Source: Bacteroidota bacterium
GTDB lineage: Bacteria > Bacteroidota > Bacteroidia > Chitinophagales > Chitinophagaceae
Assembly: GCA_016706595.1 (NCBI GenBank)
Contig: JADJJH010000002.1
Location: forward strand, 248,001-312,000
Direction: 5' to 3'
DNA length: 64,000 bases
The notes below the pieces were generated by a model. It saw only the letters and a list, made by a program, of their open reading frames with translations, did no database searches and had not been told where the DNA came from. Position numbers and translations under genes: made by a program. Below, piece by piece: positions 1 through 10,364 of this stretch. Position 1 is the first letter of the stretch. Every line of letters begins with the position of its first letter.

Positions 1-2
1 GT

Positions 3-134
3 TATAAAATGGTAGCCGCTAAATTGTGTGTGAGTTATACAACGATCAATACACATACCAAACATATTTATGAGAAGCTACATGTGGCATCATTAGGTGA
101 AGCGATAGCATATTACTATAAGAATATAAAATAG
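3..134 (+). CDS. LuxR/NarL-type response regulator, C-terminal fragment (cut by window edge)
   Basis: The frame is open from the window edge to a TAG stop and encodes the last 43 residues of a protein. The peptide reads as the second half of a LuxR/GerE helix-turn-helix: a VSYTTINTHTKHIYEKLHV stretch matches the recognition helix and the IYxKLxV signature, followed by a short SLGEAIAYYYKN tail. In this family the domain sits at the C-terminus of two-component response regulators and binds promoter DNA. The receiver domain, if there is one, lies outside the window, so neither the target nor the partner kinase can be stated. Confidence 0.75.
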   Translation, partial: YKMVAAKLCVSYTTINTHTKHIYEKLHVASLGEAIAYYYKNIK

Positions 135-167
135 CTATTAGGATAATTGCATTTCTGAATAACCTCT

Positions 168-209
168 CATTCGCAAATTTGCACATCATCATATTTACAC
201 ATTCGCATA
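168..209. repeat. AT-rich 'cattcgcaaattt' low-complexity repeat
   Basis: Two to three imperfect copies of a short word (cattcgcaaatttgcacat, then acattcgcatatg) lie between the LuxR fragment and the secreted hydrolase gene. The same word occurs inverted downstream of the EnvC-like gene at about 17711-17748. The rest of 135-312 shows no gene. Confidence 0.45.
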
Positions 210-312
210 TGAAGTATCATTATAATTAGGGATTTTTTGAAGTGCAATCGAGTTCCATCTTTGTGATTCAGAATTCAGCATACATGTAGTTCGCTATTCA
301 AAAGAAAACGTT

Positions 313-3300
313 ATGAAAAAAATCTTCTTACCTACTCAACGGAATATGCTTTTTAAAGCATGTATATTATTTATTTTAATCGCACTCTTGGGCAAATCCT
401 TAAAGGCACAGTTTCTAGTAATTGGCACAAGTACTACAAATACAAATGGAAGTAACCCTGATCCGATTGATAGATTTGGAAATTACATGCATTATCAAAT
501 TGTATATCTAGCTACAGAATTAAGTGCAGGAGGCATGACAGCCGGATCACAAATTACCGCCTTAGGATTTTCAGTTTCTGAGTCGCCTTCAGCGCTAGCA
601 AATTTTACCATCTCAATGGGACATACTTCACAAGCCCTAGCAAATCCATATATCTCATCAGGTCTTAGCAATGTAAAATCTCCTTTTACCTATACACCTA
701 CCGCGCAACCGGCTAGTAGTTTTGATATGATAATATTTGATACACCTTTTACTTGGAATGGTGTTTCAAACATTGTTGTAAATACCTGCACAGGTTCAAA
801 TGCAATTAGCACGCCTTATGGCGGATTACGTTATTCATCAAGTGCATCAGGTATAGCGAGATATATTAGAAGCAATCTTCCAACAAATTGTGCAACGGCA
901 ACCAATACAAATTCACCAAATAGACCCAACATTAGATTTAATTATTCTAATTCTCCTTGTTCGGGTGTGCCAACTCCGGGTAACACCTTAACCTCTGCAA
1001 ATCCTGTATGCATAAATCAATTATTTACGCTTTCATTACAAAACATAAATGTTGGAAGTGGACTTACCTACCAATGGTATAAAAATTGGATAGCTATTGC
1101 AGGAGCAACAAATTCTACCTACACAACTTCCATCACAACCAATTCAAATTTTTATTGTGAAGTAAATTGCAGTGGAAATATCCAAAGTTCTAATCCGGTA
1201 AGTATTAGCTTGAATAATTTTTTAAACTGTTATTGCACATCACAAGCTTCTACTAATTTTGATGAAGAAATTTACAATGTAATTGTCAACGGTGATGCTA
1301 CTAACCCCCTTTATTCAAATCTTAATGCATGTACCACTGTAGCCCCCGGTCCAGGCTCTCTTCTAGGCAGGTATTCAAACTTTAAAACATTAGGAAGCTT
1401 AACGCATTTTGCAGCAGGAGCCAGTATACCATTTACTATTTTTGAAAATGAATGTGATGGTCCACAGTATATGTCATTTGGTACTTCCATTTGGATAGAT
1501 TACAACCAAAATGGTTCCTTCGCAGATGCAGGAGAACAAGTGTTTGTTGAAACAAGTACCTTAATGGGTCCACGAAATATTACCGGAATTATTACTGTAC
1601 CTACAACAGTCATAACGGGTTGCACTGCGATGCGCATTACGGTTGCCGAAAATACTTCAGGCAGTGCATTAACACCATGTCTTTCATATGCCTATGGCGA
1701 AACTGAAGATTATATGATTTGTATAGATTCTGCTTGTCAAGGCACACCAAACGTTGGCGTTATTACCCCACAGTATAGTAATCCATGCGATAGTAATGCA
1801 AGTATTCATCTTACGATCAATGGAAATAATAATGTAACAGGTATTGGTTATCAATGGGAAGTTTCAAATACACCAACAGGTCCTTGGGTAACTATTGCAG
1901 GAAGTACTTCACAAACCTATACCATTCCTTCACCGAGCATACCTTCTTACTATAATTGTATTGCAACTTGCTCAACATCGATGTTATCATCTATGGCTGC
2001 GCCAATTATTATACAACCCTATCCCCTTACCATCGAACTTGATACGGTGTATTGCAACGGACAAAATACGCAAGGACAACATCTTTATCATTATGTATTA
2101 CATTTTAATAATGCTACCTATGGCAACGCAGTCATTGCGTCTATAACCTCTTTAGACGGAACCATTGTAAGTGTTTCATCTACTACTGTTTTACCCGGAA
2201 TGAATGTAATTAGTGGTGATTTACTAATCGGATCATCTGTATTAACTAAGTATGGCTTTTTTTGTTTCAAGATAAATTTAGTGTATCCTCCTTCAACCGA
2301 TACTTGCTATAAAACGGTTTGTATGGTGATACCCAATTGTGCGGTCAATGTTTGCGATAGTAATCTTTTACGCAATGGAACATTTAGCTTAGGAATTTCA
2401 GCAGGTCCATTATCGGGTATCGGCAATGTAAATTTTTGGCAAACAGCCAATGGAAATCCTTGGGTTGTAAATTTTGAAGGTTGTGATGAACAAGGTTATT
2501 TAAAATTGCAAGGCAATAAACTTAGTGGTGATGCAATTAAACAAGGGTTGATACCGGCCAATAAAATTGTGAAAAATAATTGGTATGGGGTGCGAATGTG
2601 TTTACGATTAGATAGCACGGTAAGCATGAATCCAAATTTTAAAGTTCGTGTAATGGCGTTTAATGGAACTTTGCCAAGTGGTATACATCCTCCGCCTTCG
2701 GCTAGTGCTGCAATTATTGGGTTTAGCGGATTAATTCGTAATAAAGAATGGACCACCATTGAACTCGATCCTTGGTATGCTTATAAAGATTTTGATAGTA
2801 TAGCGATTAATATTTTTAATAACGACACACTGATTAATTCAGTTGGGTATATTGATGGCGTTTGTTTACATACCACTACCGATACTTGTGATTGCGCCGG
2901 ATTAGATCGTGATTCATTAGGCAATTTTATTATTCCTCCCGAATTATTGGCGATCATGGATACTACCGATCAAACTATCGACACTGTGGATATGTTGATG
3001 GGTAGCTTAGATGATATTTATGGTGATTGGGATACCGACCTCGATACGTTTTATAACGGTACTCCCGATTTATGTTGTAAAACTATTGGTGGTACTATTC
3101 CTGAAGAAGCAGAAGATTTTGATGGAGATGATAGTTTGGCCGCTTTAGGTGTTTTGATTTCAATGGATTCAGTAAAAGAAATTTTATCGGATATCGAAGA
3201 TTCAATTGCCGGCAGTTTAATTACCAACTTCCCAAATTTCGAAGATAAGTTCGGTTTGCTTTCCGGCATTCCAGGAATTCAAATCGACTCTCTATGCCTT

Positions 3301-4869
3301 TGTGATTCAACAACAAGTTCTGTTCCTGTTGATCCGGGTAGTCCCTTTCAAGGCATGGATATCATTTTTGTTCATGGCCTAGACGACTCGGGCATTACGC
3401 AATCAATTATAAATTTATCGTCATTTTATCATACTACAAAATGGCCCGATGATTTGGAAGAGTTTTATAATGATTATCATGGAAATGGATATTATGGAAA
3501 ATGGAAAGAACATGCCGATCAATTTTGGCACAATCATCTTACCCATTATTTAAAAGGAAAAGGATTTAAAAATCGTTACCTAACTATTGCTTGGCCAAGT
3601 ACACAACGTCTTCCATTTAGTACACATACCATGTTAAGTCAGATATATGAAGCGATGAGTAATGGACAAGGTGTTGAACCCTTAGACCCTTTGGATATAC
3701 GAGGCAAAGACGATTTTGGCAAAAATGGTTTTGTGATTATATCTCATTCAACAGGTGGCTTAATTACCAATGTTACCATGGCCGTCGCCAATCAAACAAA
3801 AACCATAATTCCATTACGTGCCATATTCGGACCGGCCTATCGAATTTCTGATAAAGCCAAATTACATGTTGCTATGCACACCGCTTTAAGTGGCAGCAAT
3901 TGGGCGCCATTAACTATTGGTATTACTACTCCGGCATTAGCAGGCTTAGCCTTTTTAGTTGGTTTTACACCACCATTCACACCGGCTTATTCCTTAACCA
4001 CACTCAATAGTATTTTGGTAGATTTATGTCCTCGGGTTTCTCAATTTAATTGGATGTATCCAATATCAGCGTTAAATCTAAATCCTGTGCCTACCTTAAC
4101 TATTGCAGGAGGCGATGCCGGAAATCTTCATCCGATAAATAATTTGTTGCTAAAAAAATTATTGTTACCCGGTTTCGATGATGGTGTACTTACCTTAGAA
4201 TGTCAGATTGGTAATCCTATACCGGCAAGCCTGGCTAATATGCCGCCATTCAATTCATACTTTAATCCGTATGGAGCGATATCAGCACCGGGTATTTTTT
4301 ATCATACAAACAAAGTTAAGTTAGTAGATATGGCCAATAGACCTTATCGTGCAACTTCATTTTATATTACACAAACCAAAGAAGAGCATTCTGTTTTAGG
4401 AGCAGCGGCTGCATCAAGTACACCATTCATTTCAACAACCGGTATGGTTCAACCTTATTCATCAAACTCATTCGTTCGAAATTCATTATTACGTTATACC
4501 AATCATTATTCTTTTCTTCAATCAACCTCCTATCATAATTCAGGACCCAATGGAAAAGTGAAGTGGAATAACCCATACGCTAGTACACATTATGCGCCTT
4601 CACTATGGGAAACTAATAATGAAGAAGAAAGTGTAGTTACCAATGGCGCAGTATATAGTAGTGGCATTGTATCACCTTCATTTCATGGATTAATGGAAAG
4701 AACTATAAAAGGGCTTCACAAAACGATTAGGTTTAGAATTCCATTTTGTAAAAAATGCAAAACTTATTCAAAAACATTTTGGATTTGGCAACGAAATTAT
4801 GATCGATTGCATGGATTTGAGAGTTTGATGGAATGCGACTATATCTACCAATATGTTTTAAAACCTTAA
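313..4869 (+). CDS. Large secreted multidomain protein with C-terminal alpha/beta-hydrolase (lipase-like) domain
   Basis: This 1518-residue protein begins with a clear signal peptide (about residues 1-33, ending KSLKAQ). Visible parts in order are: a beta-rich region (about 35-210); an Ig-like domain with a YQWYKN core (about 215-300); a GEVED-type domain (about 305-470; WIDYNQNGSFADAGE and YGETEDYMI); a second Ig-like domain (about 475-570); a carbohydrate-binding-like domain starting LLRNGTF (about 680-850); an Asp-rich linker (about 860-1005); and an alpha/beta-hydrolase-like region from about 1015 (IIFVHGLDDSG, then a nucleophile elbow ISHSTGG near residue 1143). It probably acts outside the cell on a lipid or ester, but the substrate is unknown. 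The elbow has Ser where lipases usually have the first Gly of GxSxG. No T9SS C-terminal domain is recognisable; the end is Cys- and aromatic-rich. The next gene starts 29 bp downstream, probably in one operon. Confidence 0.75.
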   Translation: MKKIFLPTQRNMLFKACILFILIALLGKSLKAQFLVIGTSTTNTNGSNPDPIDRFGNYMHYQIVYLATELSAGGMTAGSQITALGFSVSESPSALANFTISMGHTSQALANPYISSGLSNVKSPFTYTPTAQPASSFDMIIFDTPFTWNGVSNIVVNTCTGSNAISTPYGGLRYSSSASGIARYIRSNLPTNCATATNTNSPNRPNIRFNYSNSPCSGVPTPGNTLTSANPVCINQLFTLSLQNINVGSGLTYQWYKNWIAIAGATNSTYTTSITTNSNFYCEVNCSGNIQSSNPVSISLNNFLNCYCTSQASTNFDEEIYNVIVNGDATNPLYSNLNACTTVAPGPGSLLGRYSNFKTLGSLTHFAAGASIPFTIFENECDGPQYMSFGTSIWIDYNQNGSFADAGEQVFVETSTLMGPRNITGIITVPTTVITGCTAMRITVAENTSGSALTPCLSYAYGETEDYMICIDSACQGTPNVGVITPQYSNPCDSNASIHLTINGNNNVTGIGYQWEVSNTPTGPWVTIAGSTSQTYTIPSPSIPSYYNCIATCSTSMLSSMAAPIIIQPYPLTIELDTVYCNGQNTQGQHLYHYVLHFNNATYGNAVIASITSLDGTIVSVSSTTVLPGMNVISGDLLIGSSVLTKYGFFCFKINLVYPPSTDTCYKTVCMVIPNCAVNVCDSNLLRNGTFSLGISAGPLSGIGNVNFWQTANGNPWVVNFEGCDEQGYLKLQGNKLSGDAIKQGLIPANKIVKNNWYGVRMCLRLDSTVSMNPNFKVRVMAFNGTLPSGIHPPPSASAAIIGFSGLIRNKEWTTIELDPWYAYKDFDSIAINIFNNDTLINSVGYIDGVCLHTTTDTCDCAGLDRDSLGNFIIPPELLAIMDTTDQTIDTVDMLMGSLDDIYGDWDTDLDTFYNGTPDLCCKTIGGTIPEEAEDFDGDDSLAALGVLISMDSVKEILSDIEDSIAGSLITNFPNFEDKFGLLSGIPGIQIDSLCLCDSTTSSVPVDPGSPFQGMDIIFVHGLDDSGITQSIINLSSFYHTTKWPDDLEEFYNDYHGNGYYGKWKEHADQFWHNHLTHYLKGKGFKNRYLTIAWPSTQRLPFSTHTMLSQIYEAMSNGQGVEPLDPLDIRGKDDFGKNGFVIISHSTGGLITNVTMAVANQTKTIIPLRAIFGPAYRISDKAKLHVAMHTALSGSNWAPLTIGITTPALAGLAFLVGFTPPFTPAYSLTTLNSILVDLCPRVSQFNWMYPISALNLNPVPTLTIAGGDAGNLHPINNLLLKKLLLPGFDDGVLTLECQIGNPIPASLANMPPFNSYFNPYGAISAPGIFYHTNKVKLVDMANRPYRATSFYITQTKEEHSVLGAAAASSTPFISTTGMVQPYSSNSFVRNSLLRYTNHYSFLQSTSYHNSGPNGKVKWNNPYASTHYAPSLWETNNEEESVVTNGAVYSSGIVSPSFHGLMERTIKGLHKTIRFRIPFCKKCKTYSKTFWIWQRNYDRLHGFESLMECDYIYQYVLKP

Positions 4870-4898
4870 TTGAGAATTCTCTTAAAATACTTTACAAA

Positions 4899-7256
4899 AT
4901 GAACTATTTAAAATACTATACCATCCTTATCGTCATTGCAATATGCTCATTGGTGACGAATCAATTAATGGCAGCTCCCATTGTCAAAATAATATCAGAT
5001 AAATCCTTAACCCTTTGTGCGGGTGACTCGGTTCAACTTACTGCCGATATCTGCACTGGTTGCGCAGCACCTTATACTTTTAAGTGGTATAAAAATGATA
5101 GCACCTTAATTGATTCGGTGCAAACTATTAAGGTAAAACATTCTGGTGCTTATTGTGTAAAAGTAACTTGTGGTACTGGCTGTAAGGTTACACAATGTGT
5201 TCGTGTAACCATAGGGTTTACAAACTATGTTGCAGCAGTAACCCATGTTTCATGTTTTGGAATATATGATGGAAAAATCAAAATCAATTCGCCCACAAAT
5301 TCAAGTTGCAGAAAATACAAATTAATTTATGGCCCTGCATGTTTTGGCCCGGTTGAATTGCCGCTTCAAGCTTCTAATGAATTTACAGGATTACCAGCCG
5401 GGAATTATTGTGTTAAAGTAATTGATACTTGTAAGGGATGTGATACTTGTATTTGTGTAACCATTACACAGCCGCCTGCTAGTGGTTCAAGTGGAAGTCT
5501 TACTACTATTGCTACCGCCTATACTTGGCCACTCACCGGATCAACATTTACTGTTTCGGGAGTGTATACAACTACCTTGCAAAATATAAGTGGATGTGAT
5601 AGTGTGGTAACATTAAATTTAACACTCATTGTACCGGTAACATCAACATTGATCTCATCGGTTACGGGTAGTGTTACTGCAGGTTATTCGGGCGATCATG
5701 GACTGGCGGTATTTGCAAAATTAAATGGGCCCAACGATGTGGCTTGTGACAAAACAAAAAAGGGTTATTGGCCAACAAGTGAGCAATACATTATAGCAGA
5801 TGTAAATAATCAACGAATTAGAAAGGTAGATAGTAATGGTGTCATTACCACCATAGCCGGTACAGGCATTGCAGGCTTTAGTGGTGATGGTGGTTTGGCT
5901 ATCAACGCAAAAATTCATAACCCAATTTGCGTTGAAGTGGATAGTATAGGCAATGTTTATTTTACAGATCAAGCAAATCACAGAGTAAGAAAGATTGATA
6001 CATTGGGTATCATTACTACCATTGCAGGAAATGGTATAATGGGTAGTTCGGGAGATGGCGGAGCGGCAAGTTTAGCTCAATTGCAAAATCCAAGTGGAGT
6101 GGCAATGGATGCGTTAGGCAATTTATTTATCACCGAAAATAATAGAATTCGAAAAGTAAATACATCGGGCATTATAAGTACGATTACAGGAAATGGTACA
6201 GGCGGATTTAATGGGGATGGTAGCATGGCAATCAATGCATCGGTGAATTATCCATATGGTATTACCGCCGATAAATTGGGTAATATTTTCTTTGCCGATG
6301 CAAACAATCATAGAATAAGAAAAATCGCAACAAACGGAATTATCACAACGATAGCCGGAACAGGAAGCACCAATTATAATGGAAATAATTTGCCGGCAAC
6401 CAATTCAAATTTGCATACTCCCATTGGTGTTGAAGTAGATGATGCAGGCAATGTTTTTATTGCCGATTTAAATCATCACCGCATACGTAAAGTAAATACA
6501 TTAGGCATTATGACTAACTATGCAGGCAATGGAAATCATGGTTTTAGCGGGGATGGCAACTTAGCCACGCTTGCACAATTAAATTACCCTGCGGGAATTG
6601 CTGTAGATGCAATTGGAAATTTATTTGTTGCAGATTATAGCAATCATAAAATTCGTAAAGTAGGTATTATTGATACACCCACATCTACCAAATTAAATCT
6701 CTCACTTTATTTACAAGGATACTATACTAGCAATGGTATGATGGTTCCGGCAATGATGAATCAGGGTGTGGGAGATGACCCTCAACAAACAGATTCGATT
6801 ACCGTGGAGCTTCATGAATCAGTTGCGCCTTATGGTGTAGTGGCTTCTACACAGGCTATGTTGTATACAAATGGAAACGCGGTTGCTAATTTCCCGCCTA
6901 CTTTTGGTAATTATTATGTTGTGATAAAACATAGAAATTCAATGGAGACATGGAGTGCATTGCCCGTTGCCTGTTCTGCAATTGAGATACCTATGGAATA
7001 TAAAACCATTGCAAGTAAAGCCTATGGAAACAATTTAATTCAAGTCTCACCTGGCGTATTCGCTATTTATTCAGGCGATATCAACCAAGATGAAAATGCC
7101 GATCTTTTAGATCAATCTATGTTAGAATCGGATATTGCCAATTTCAATTTTGGTTATTTTGCAACAGACCTTAACGGCGATGGCAATGTAGATTTATTAG
7201 ACAGTCCGATACTAGATGTAAATATCAATAATTTTATTTTTTCGAATCATCCGTAA
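4899..7256 (+). CDS. Secreted NHL beta-propeller protein with Ig-like, SprB-like and dockerin-like parts
   Basis: I start this gene at the ATG at 4899, because it opens directly into a signal peptide (MNYLKYYTILIVIAICSL); the longer frame from 4833 runs back into the upstream gene. The 785-residue protein has an Ig-like domain (about 30-105), a SprB-like repeat (about 110-190; VSCFGIYDGKIKI and GNYCVKVIDTC), and then at least five NHL repeats (about 255-610), each carrying FSGDGG, GNVYFTDQANHRVRKID and IITTIAGNG-like signatures. These build a beta-propeller that usually binds proteins or glycans. The end (about 735-785) has two calcium-loop-like segments (DINQDENADLLD, DLNGDGNVDLLD) typical of dockerin/EF-hand tails. 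There is no T9SS domain. It probably forms an operon with the secreted hydrolase upstream and may act with it at the cell surface. The function is not established. Confidence 0.8.
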   Translation: MNYLKYYTILIVIAICSLVTNQLMAAPIVKIISDKSLTLCAGDSVQLTADICTGCAAPYTFKWYKNDSTLIDSVQTIKVKHSGAYCVKVTCGTGCKVTQCVRVTIGFTNYVAAVTHVSCFGIYDGKIKINSPTNSSCRKYKLIYGPACFGPVELPLQASNEFTGLPAGNYCVKVIDTCKGCDTCICVTITQPPASGSSGSLTTIATAYTWPLTGSTFTVSGVYTTTLQNISGCDSVVTLNLTLIVPVTSTLISSVTGSVTAGYSGDHGLAVFAKLNGPNDVACDKTKKGYWPTSEQYIIADVNNQRIRKVDSNGVITTIAGTGIAGFSGDGGLAINAKIHNPICVEVDSIGNVYFTDQANHRVRKIDTLGIITTIAGNGIMGSSGDGGAASLAQLQNPSGVAMDALGNLFITENNRIRKVNTSGIISTITGNGTGGFNGDGSMAINASVNYPYGITADKLGNIFFADANNHRIRKIATNGIITTIAGTGSTNYNGNNLPATNSNLHTPIGVEVDDAGNVFIADLNHHRIRKVNTLGIMTNYAGNGNHGFSGDGNLATLAQLNYPAGIAVDAIGNLFVADYSNHKIRKVGIIDTPTSTKLNLSLYLQGYYTSNGMMVPAMMNQGVGDDPQQTDSITVELHESVAPYGVVASTQAMLYTNGNAVANFPPTFGNYYVVIKHRNSMETWSALPVACSAIEIPMEYKTIASKAYGNNLIQVSPGVFAIYSGDINQDENADLLDQSMLESDIANFNFGYFATDLNGDGNVDLLDSPILDVNINNFIFSNHP

Positions 7257-7268
7257 TCATTTCAACTA

Positions 7269-7303
7269 AAAAGGCTGCTCGAATAAAGCAGCCTTTTTTT
7301 TAA
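7269..7303. terminator. Bidirectional terminator between NHL gene and gcvP
   Basis: A perfect 11-bp stem (aaaaggctgct at 7269-7279 with agcagcctttt at 7287-7297) closes a 7-nt loop. It has a T run on the + strand side and an A run on the other, so it can stop transcription from both convergent genes. It lies between stop codons at 7256 (+) and 7318 (-). Confidence 0.85.
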
Positions 7304-7317
7304 AATCTTCACTTTAT

Positions 7318-10155
7318 CTAAGCCTCCATATAACTTTCAATAGGCTCGCAAGTACACACTAAATTTCTATCACCGGCTGTATTATTTACTCTACTCACCG
7401 TTGGCCAAAATTTATTTGCTTTCACCCATGGTAAGGCAAAGGCTGCTGTTTGTCGGCTATATGGTCGAGTCCATTCATCAGCAGTTATAGTGGCTTGGGT
7501 ATGTGGCGCATGTTTTAATACATTGCTTTTTGCATCTACCTTTCCACTTATCACTTCTTCAATTTCTTGACGAATCATTAATAAGGCATCACAAAAACGA
7601 TCAAGTTCAGCTTTGTCTTCACTTTCTGTTGGCTCTATCATCAAAGTACCGGCAACAGGAAAACTTAATGTAGGTGCATGAAATCCAAAGTCCATTAAAC
7701 GCTTCGCCACATCTTCAGCTTCAATACCACCTGCTTTAAACGGACGTAAATCGACGATGAATTCGTGCGCACAGGTATTATTAGTTCCTGTATATAAAAT
7801 TTTATACGCTTTCTCTAATCGTGCCTTCATATAGTTGGCATTCAAAATAGCATACTCGGTTGATTTTTTTAATCCCGATGCACCCAACATTTTTATGTAA
7901 CCATACGATATCAATAAAATACTTGCACTACCATAAGGTGCTGCGCTTACTGCATGAATCGGAGTATTACCCCCTGTTGCATGAATTGTATGCGTTGGTA
8001 AAAAGGGTGCAAGTTGCGACTTCACGCAAATAGGTCCCATGCCAGGGCCACCACCACCGTGTGGAATGGCAAAAGTTTTATGCAAGTTTAAATGACAAAC
8101 ATCGGCACCAATATTACCCGGACTGGTTAATCCAACTTGTGCATTCATATTGGCACCATCCATGTATACTTGGCCGCCATTGGCATGTATCATTTCACAA
8201 ATTTCTATAATGGTTTCTTCAAACACACCATGTGTTGATGGATAAGTAACCATTAAACCGGCAAGTGAATCTTTATATTGTTCGGCTTTGGTGCGCATAT
8301 CATTTACATCGATATTGCCTTTGTCATCACACGCCACAATTACAATTTTATAGCCACACATCGCCGCACTTGCAGGGTTAGTACCATGTGCCGAAATTGG
8401 AATAAGAATTACATTGCGATGATGATCGCCACGACTTTCATGATAGGCCTTAATTACTAATAAGCCTGCATATTCGCCTTGCGCACCTGAATTGGGTTGC
8501 AAGCTGCAAGCATCAAATCCGGTAATTTTACTAAGGTCGCTTTCAAGTTCGGCAAGTAAAATTTCGTAACCTTTCCATTGATGTTTAGGTGCAAACGGAT
8601 GCAATGACCCCCAATGTGGATCGCTTACCGGTATCATTTCTGATGCTGCATTTAACTTCATCGTACAACTTCCTAACGATATCATCGAACGGTTTAAAGC
8701 AAGATCTTTATCCTCTAATGATTTTAAATAACGCATCATTTTGCTTTCACTATGATGGGTATTAAATACAGGATGTGTTAGAAAATCGGAAGTACGAGTA
8801 GCCCAATCAGGAATATTGCTTAAAGCATCGGCATATTTTACTTCAGTAAGATGTAAGGCTTTCGTCAAAGCTTCAATGTGTTCAGGCAAAATAGTTTCAT
8901 CAAAACTAATTCCGATATGATTATCGGCATAAACCCGCACATTAAATCCGGCTTTTTCTAATTCACTTACACTGCTAGCAACATCACCTACTTTAATTTT
9001 CAACGTATCAAAATAATGCGAATGCACTACGGCATCACCCAGCGTATTCGCTATAGCTTGTGTATACGATGAAATGCGTTTGGCAATATCACGCAATCCA
9101 TCCGGACCATGATACACCGCATACATGGCAGCAATATTTGATAATAAAGCTTGTGCTGTACAAATATTTGAGGTTGCTTTTTCACGACGAATATGTTGTT
9201 CGCGCGTTTGCAATGCCATACGTAAACAACGGTTTCCATCGGCATCAATACTTACGCCAATAATTCGTCCGGGTATAATTCTTTTATATTCATCTTTGGT
9301 TGCAAAGTAGGCCGCATGCGGTCCGCCAAAACCCATGGGCACACCAAAACGTTGGGTATTTCCAATGGCAATATCGGCGCCTAATTCACCCGGAGGGGTA
9401 AGTAAAGTAAGGGCTAAAATATCGCATGCCATTACTACGCCACAATGTAAGGCTTGCACTTTTTGAATAAATTGTCGGTAATCACAAATGCTTCCTTCGG
9501 CATTTGGATATTGTACTAAGGCACCAAAAAAACTCTCATCTATTTGAGCCGTTGCATAATCACCAAAAACCAATTCAACACCCACGGGCAAGGCTCTTGT
9601 TTTTAACACATCAATTGTTTGCGCAAAAACGTGCTGGTCAACAAAAAATCTATGTTTGCCATCTTTCCCTTTCGACCCATTTAATAAAGTCATGGCTTCG
9701 GCTGCTGCAGTGGCTTCATCTAATAATGAAGCGTTGGCAATAGGTAAGCCGGTTAGGTCGCTCACCATGGTTTGAAAATTCAATAAACTTTCTAATCTAC
9801 CTTGTGCAATCTCGGCTTGGTAAGGCGTGTATTGCGTATACCATCCCGGGTTTTCAAATAAATTTCTAAGAATTACACTGGGGGTAATGGTCCCGTAATA
9901 TCCCATACCAATACAATCTTTCATCAATTGGTTTTTACTTCCTAAAGCTTGAATATTTTTCAGGTATTCGAATTCACTTACCGGTCCGGCAATATCCAAA
10001 TCTTTTGATAATCGTATAGAGGCAGGAACGGTTTTAGCAATTAATTCATCAAGCGAAGACATGCCTATGGTTTGAAGCATTTCTTTGGTTTCTTGGGCAT
10101 CCGGGCCAATATGGCGACCTGCAAATTCGTTTTGTTGTTTTTGATATAAGTTCAT
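7318..10155 (-). CDS. gcvP: Glycine dehydrogenase (decarboxylating), P-protein
   Basis: This is the pyridoxal-phosphate P-protein of the glycine cleavage system. It decarboxylates glycine and passes the aminomethyl group to lipoyl H-protein in the cytoplasm. The 945-residue length fits single-chain bacterial GcvP. The N-terminal motif (FAGRHIGP) and the PLP site NLHKTFAIPHGGGGPG (Lys693) are both present. A longer frame reaches 10188, but the start at 10155 (MNLYQKQQNEFAGRHIGP) fits the family better, and a -7 promoter box occupies 10186-10193. The gene converges on the secreted NHL gene and shares its terminator. GcvT and GcvH are not in this window; glyA and a serine dehydratase, which feed the same pathway, lie elsewhere in it. 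Confidence 0.97.
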   Translation of the reverse strand: MNLYQKQQNEFAGRHIGPDAQETKEMLQTIGMSSLDELIAKTVPASIRLSKDLDIAGPVSEFEYLKNIQALGSKNQLMKDCIGMGYYGTITPSVILRNLFENPGWYTQYTPYQAEIAQGRLESLLNFQTMVSDLTGLPIANASLLDEATAAAEAMTLLNGSKGKDGKHRFFVDQHVFAQTIDVLKTRALPVGVELVFGDYATAQIDESFFGALVQYPNAEGSICDYRQFIQKVQALHCGVVMACDILALTLLTPPGELGADIAIGNTQRFGVPMGFGGPHAAYFATKDEYKRIIPGRIIGVSIDADGNRCLRMALQTREQHIRREKATSNICTAQALLSNIAAMYAVYHGPDGLRDIAKRISSYTQAIANTLGDAVVHSHYFDTLKIKVGDVASSVSELEKAGFNVRVYADNHIGISFDETILPEHIEALTKALHLTEVKYADALSNIPDWATRTSDFLTHPVFNTHHSESKMMRYLKSLEDKDLALNRSMISLGSCTMKLNAASEMIPVSDPHWGSLHPFAPKHQWKGYEILLAELESDLSKITGFDACSLQPNSGAQGEYAGLLVIKAYHESRGDHHRNVILIPISAHGTNPASAAMCGYKIVIVACDDKGNIDVNDMRTKAEQYKDSLAGLMVTYPSTHGVFEETIIEICEMIHANGGQVYMDGANMNAQVGLTSPGNIGADVCHLNLHKTFAIPHGGGGPGMGPICVKSQLAPFLPTHTIHATGGNTPIHAVSAAPYGSASILLISYGYIKMLGASGLKKSTEYAILNANYMKARLEKAYKILYTGTNNTCAHEFIVDLRPFKAGGIEAEDVAKRLMDFGFHAPTLSFPVAGTLMIEPTESEDKAELDRFCDALLMIRQEIEEVISGKVDAKSNVLKHAPHTQATITADEWTRPYSRQTAAFALPWVKANKFWPTVSRVNNTAGDRNLVCTCEPIESYMEA

Positions 10156-10185
10156 GAGCGTATGTTGAACAGTAATTTTGAAGCG

Positions 10186-10193
10186 CAAATGTA
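10186..10193 (-). promoter_or_regulatory. Candidate -7 promoter box for gcvP
   Basis: On the minus strand this reads TACATTTG, matching the Bacteroidota TAnnTTTG -7 element, 30 nt upstream of the chosen gcvP start. It argues against the longer N-terminus. Confidence 0.5.
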
Positions 10194-10232
10194 ATACCGA
10201 TTATGATTATTTTATTGTCCAATCTTCGCAAG

Positions 10233-10364
10233 TTATAGATGTTCAATAAATAATCTATATCGGCACCCCGATTGAGTGGCTATAAGTTTACGCATCACAA
10301 TGGCATCAACTTCGGGACAGGCATACCACTTCACAATGTAAATAGCCTTTGGTTTATTTTTCAT
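10233..10364 (-). pseudogene. Possible degraded or small ORF (43 residues), function unknown
   Basis: The 360-bp gap between gcvP and the membrane-protein gene holds a minus-strand frame starting MKNKPKAIYIVKWYACPEVD and ending RLFIEHL. The frame stays open about 14 codons upstream of this ATG (FLPDYVLQIP just before it), so the visible piece could be the remnant of a longer gene rather than a complete small one. I recognise no family. Composition looks protein-like (balanced, with W, Y and C), but no promoter or terminator marks it. The rest of the gap holds only the two flanking promoters. Confidence 0.25.

Noticed and set aside
4833..4898. A start 22 codons earlier for the NHL protein
   Set aside because: It lies within the upstream hydrolase gene, and the signal peptide begins at 4899.
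8278..9743. Several + strand frames of 60-80 codons inside gcvP
   Set aside because: They are antisense to a strongly conserved gene with no independent signals.
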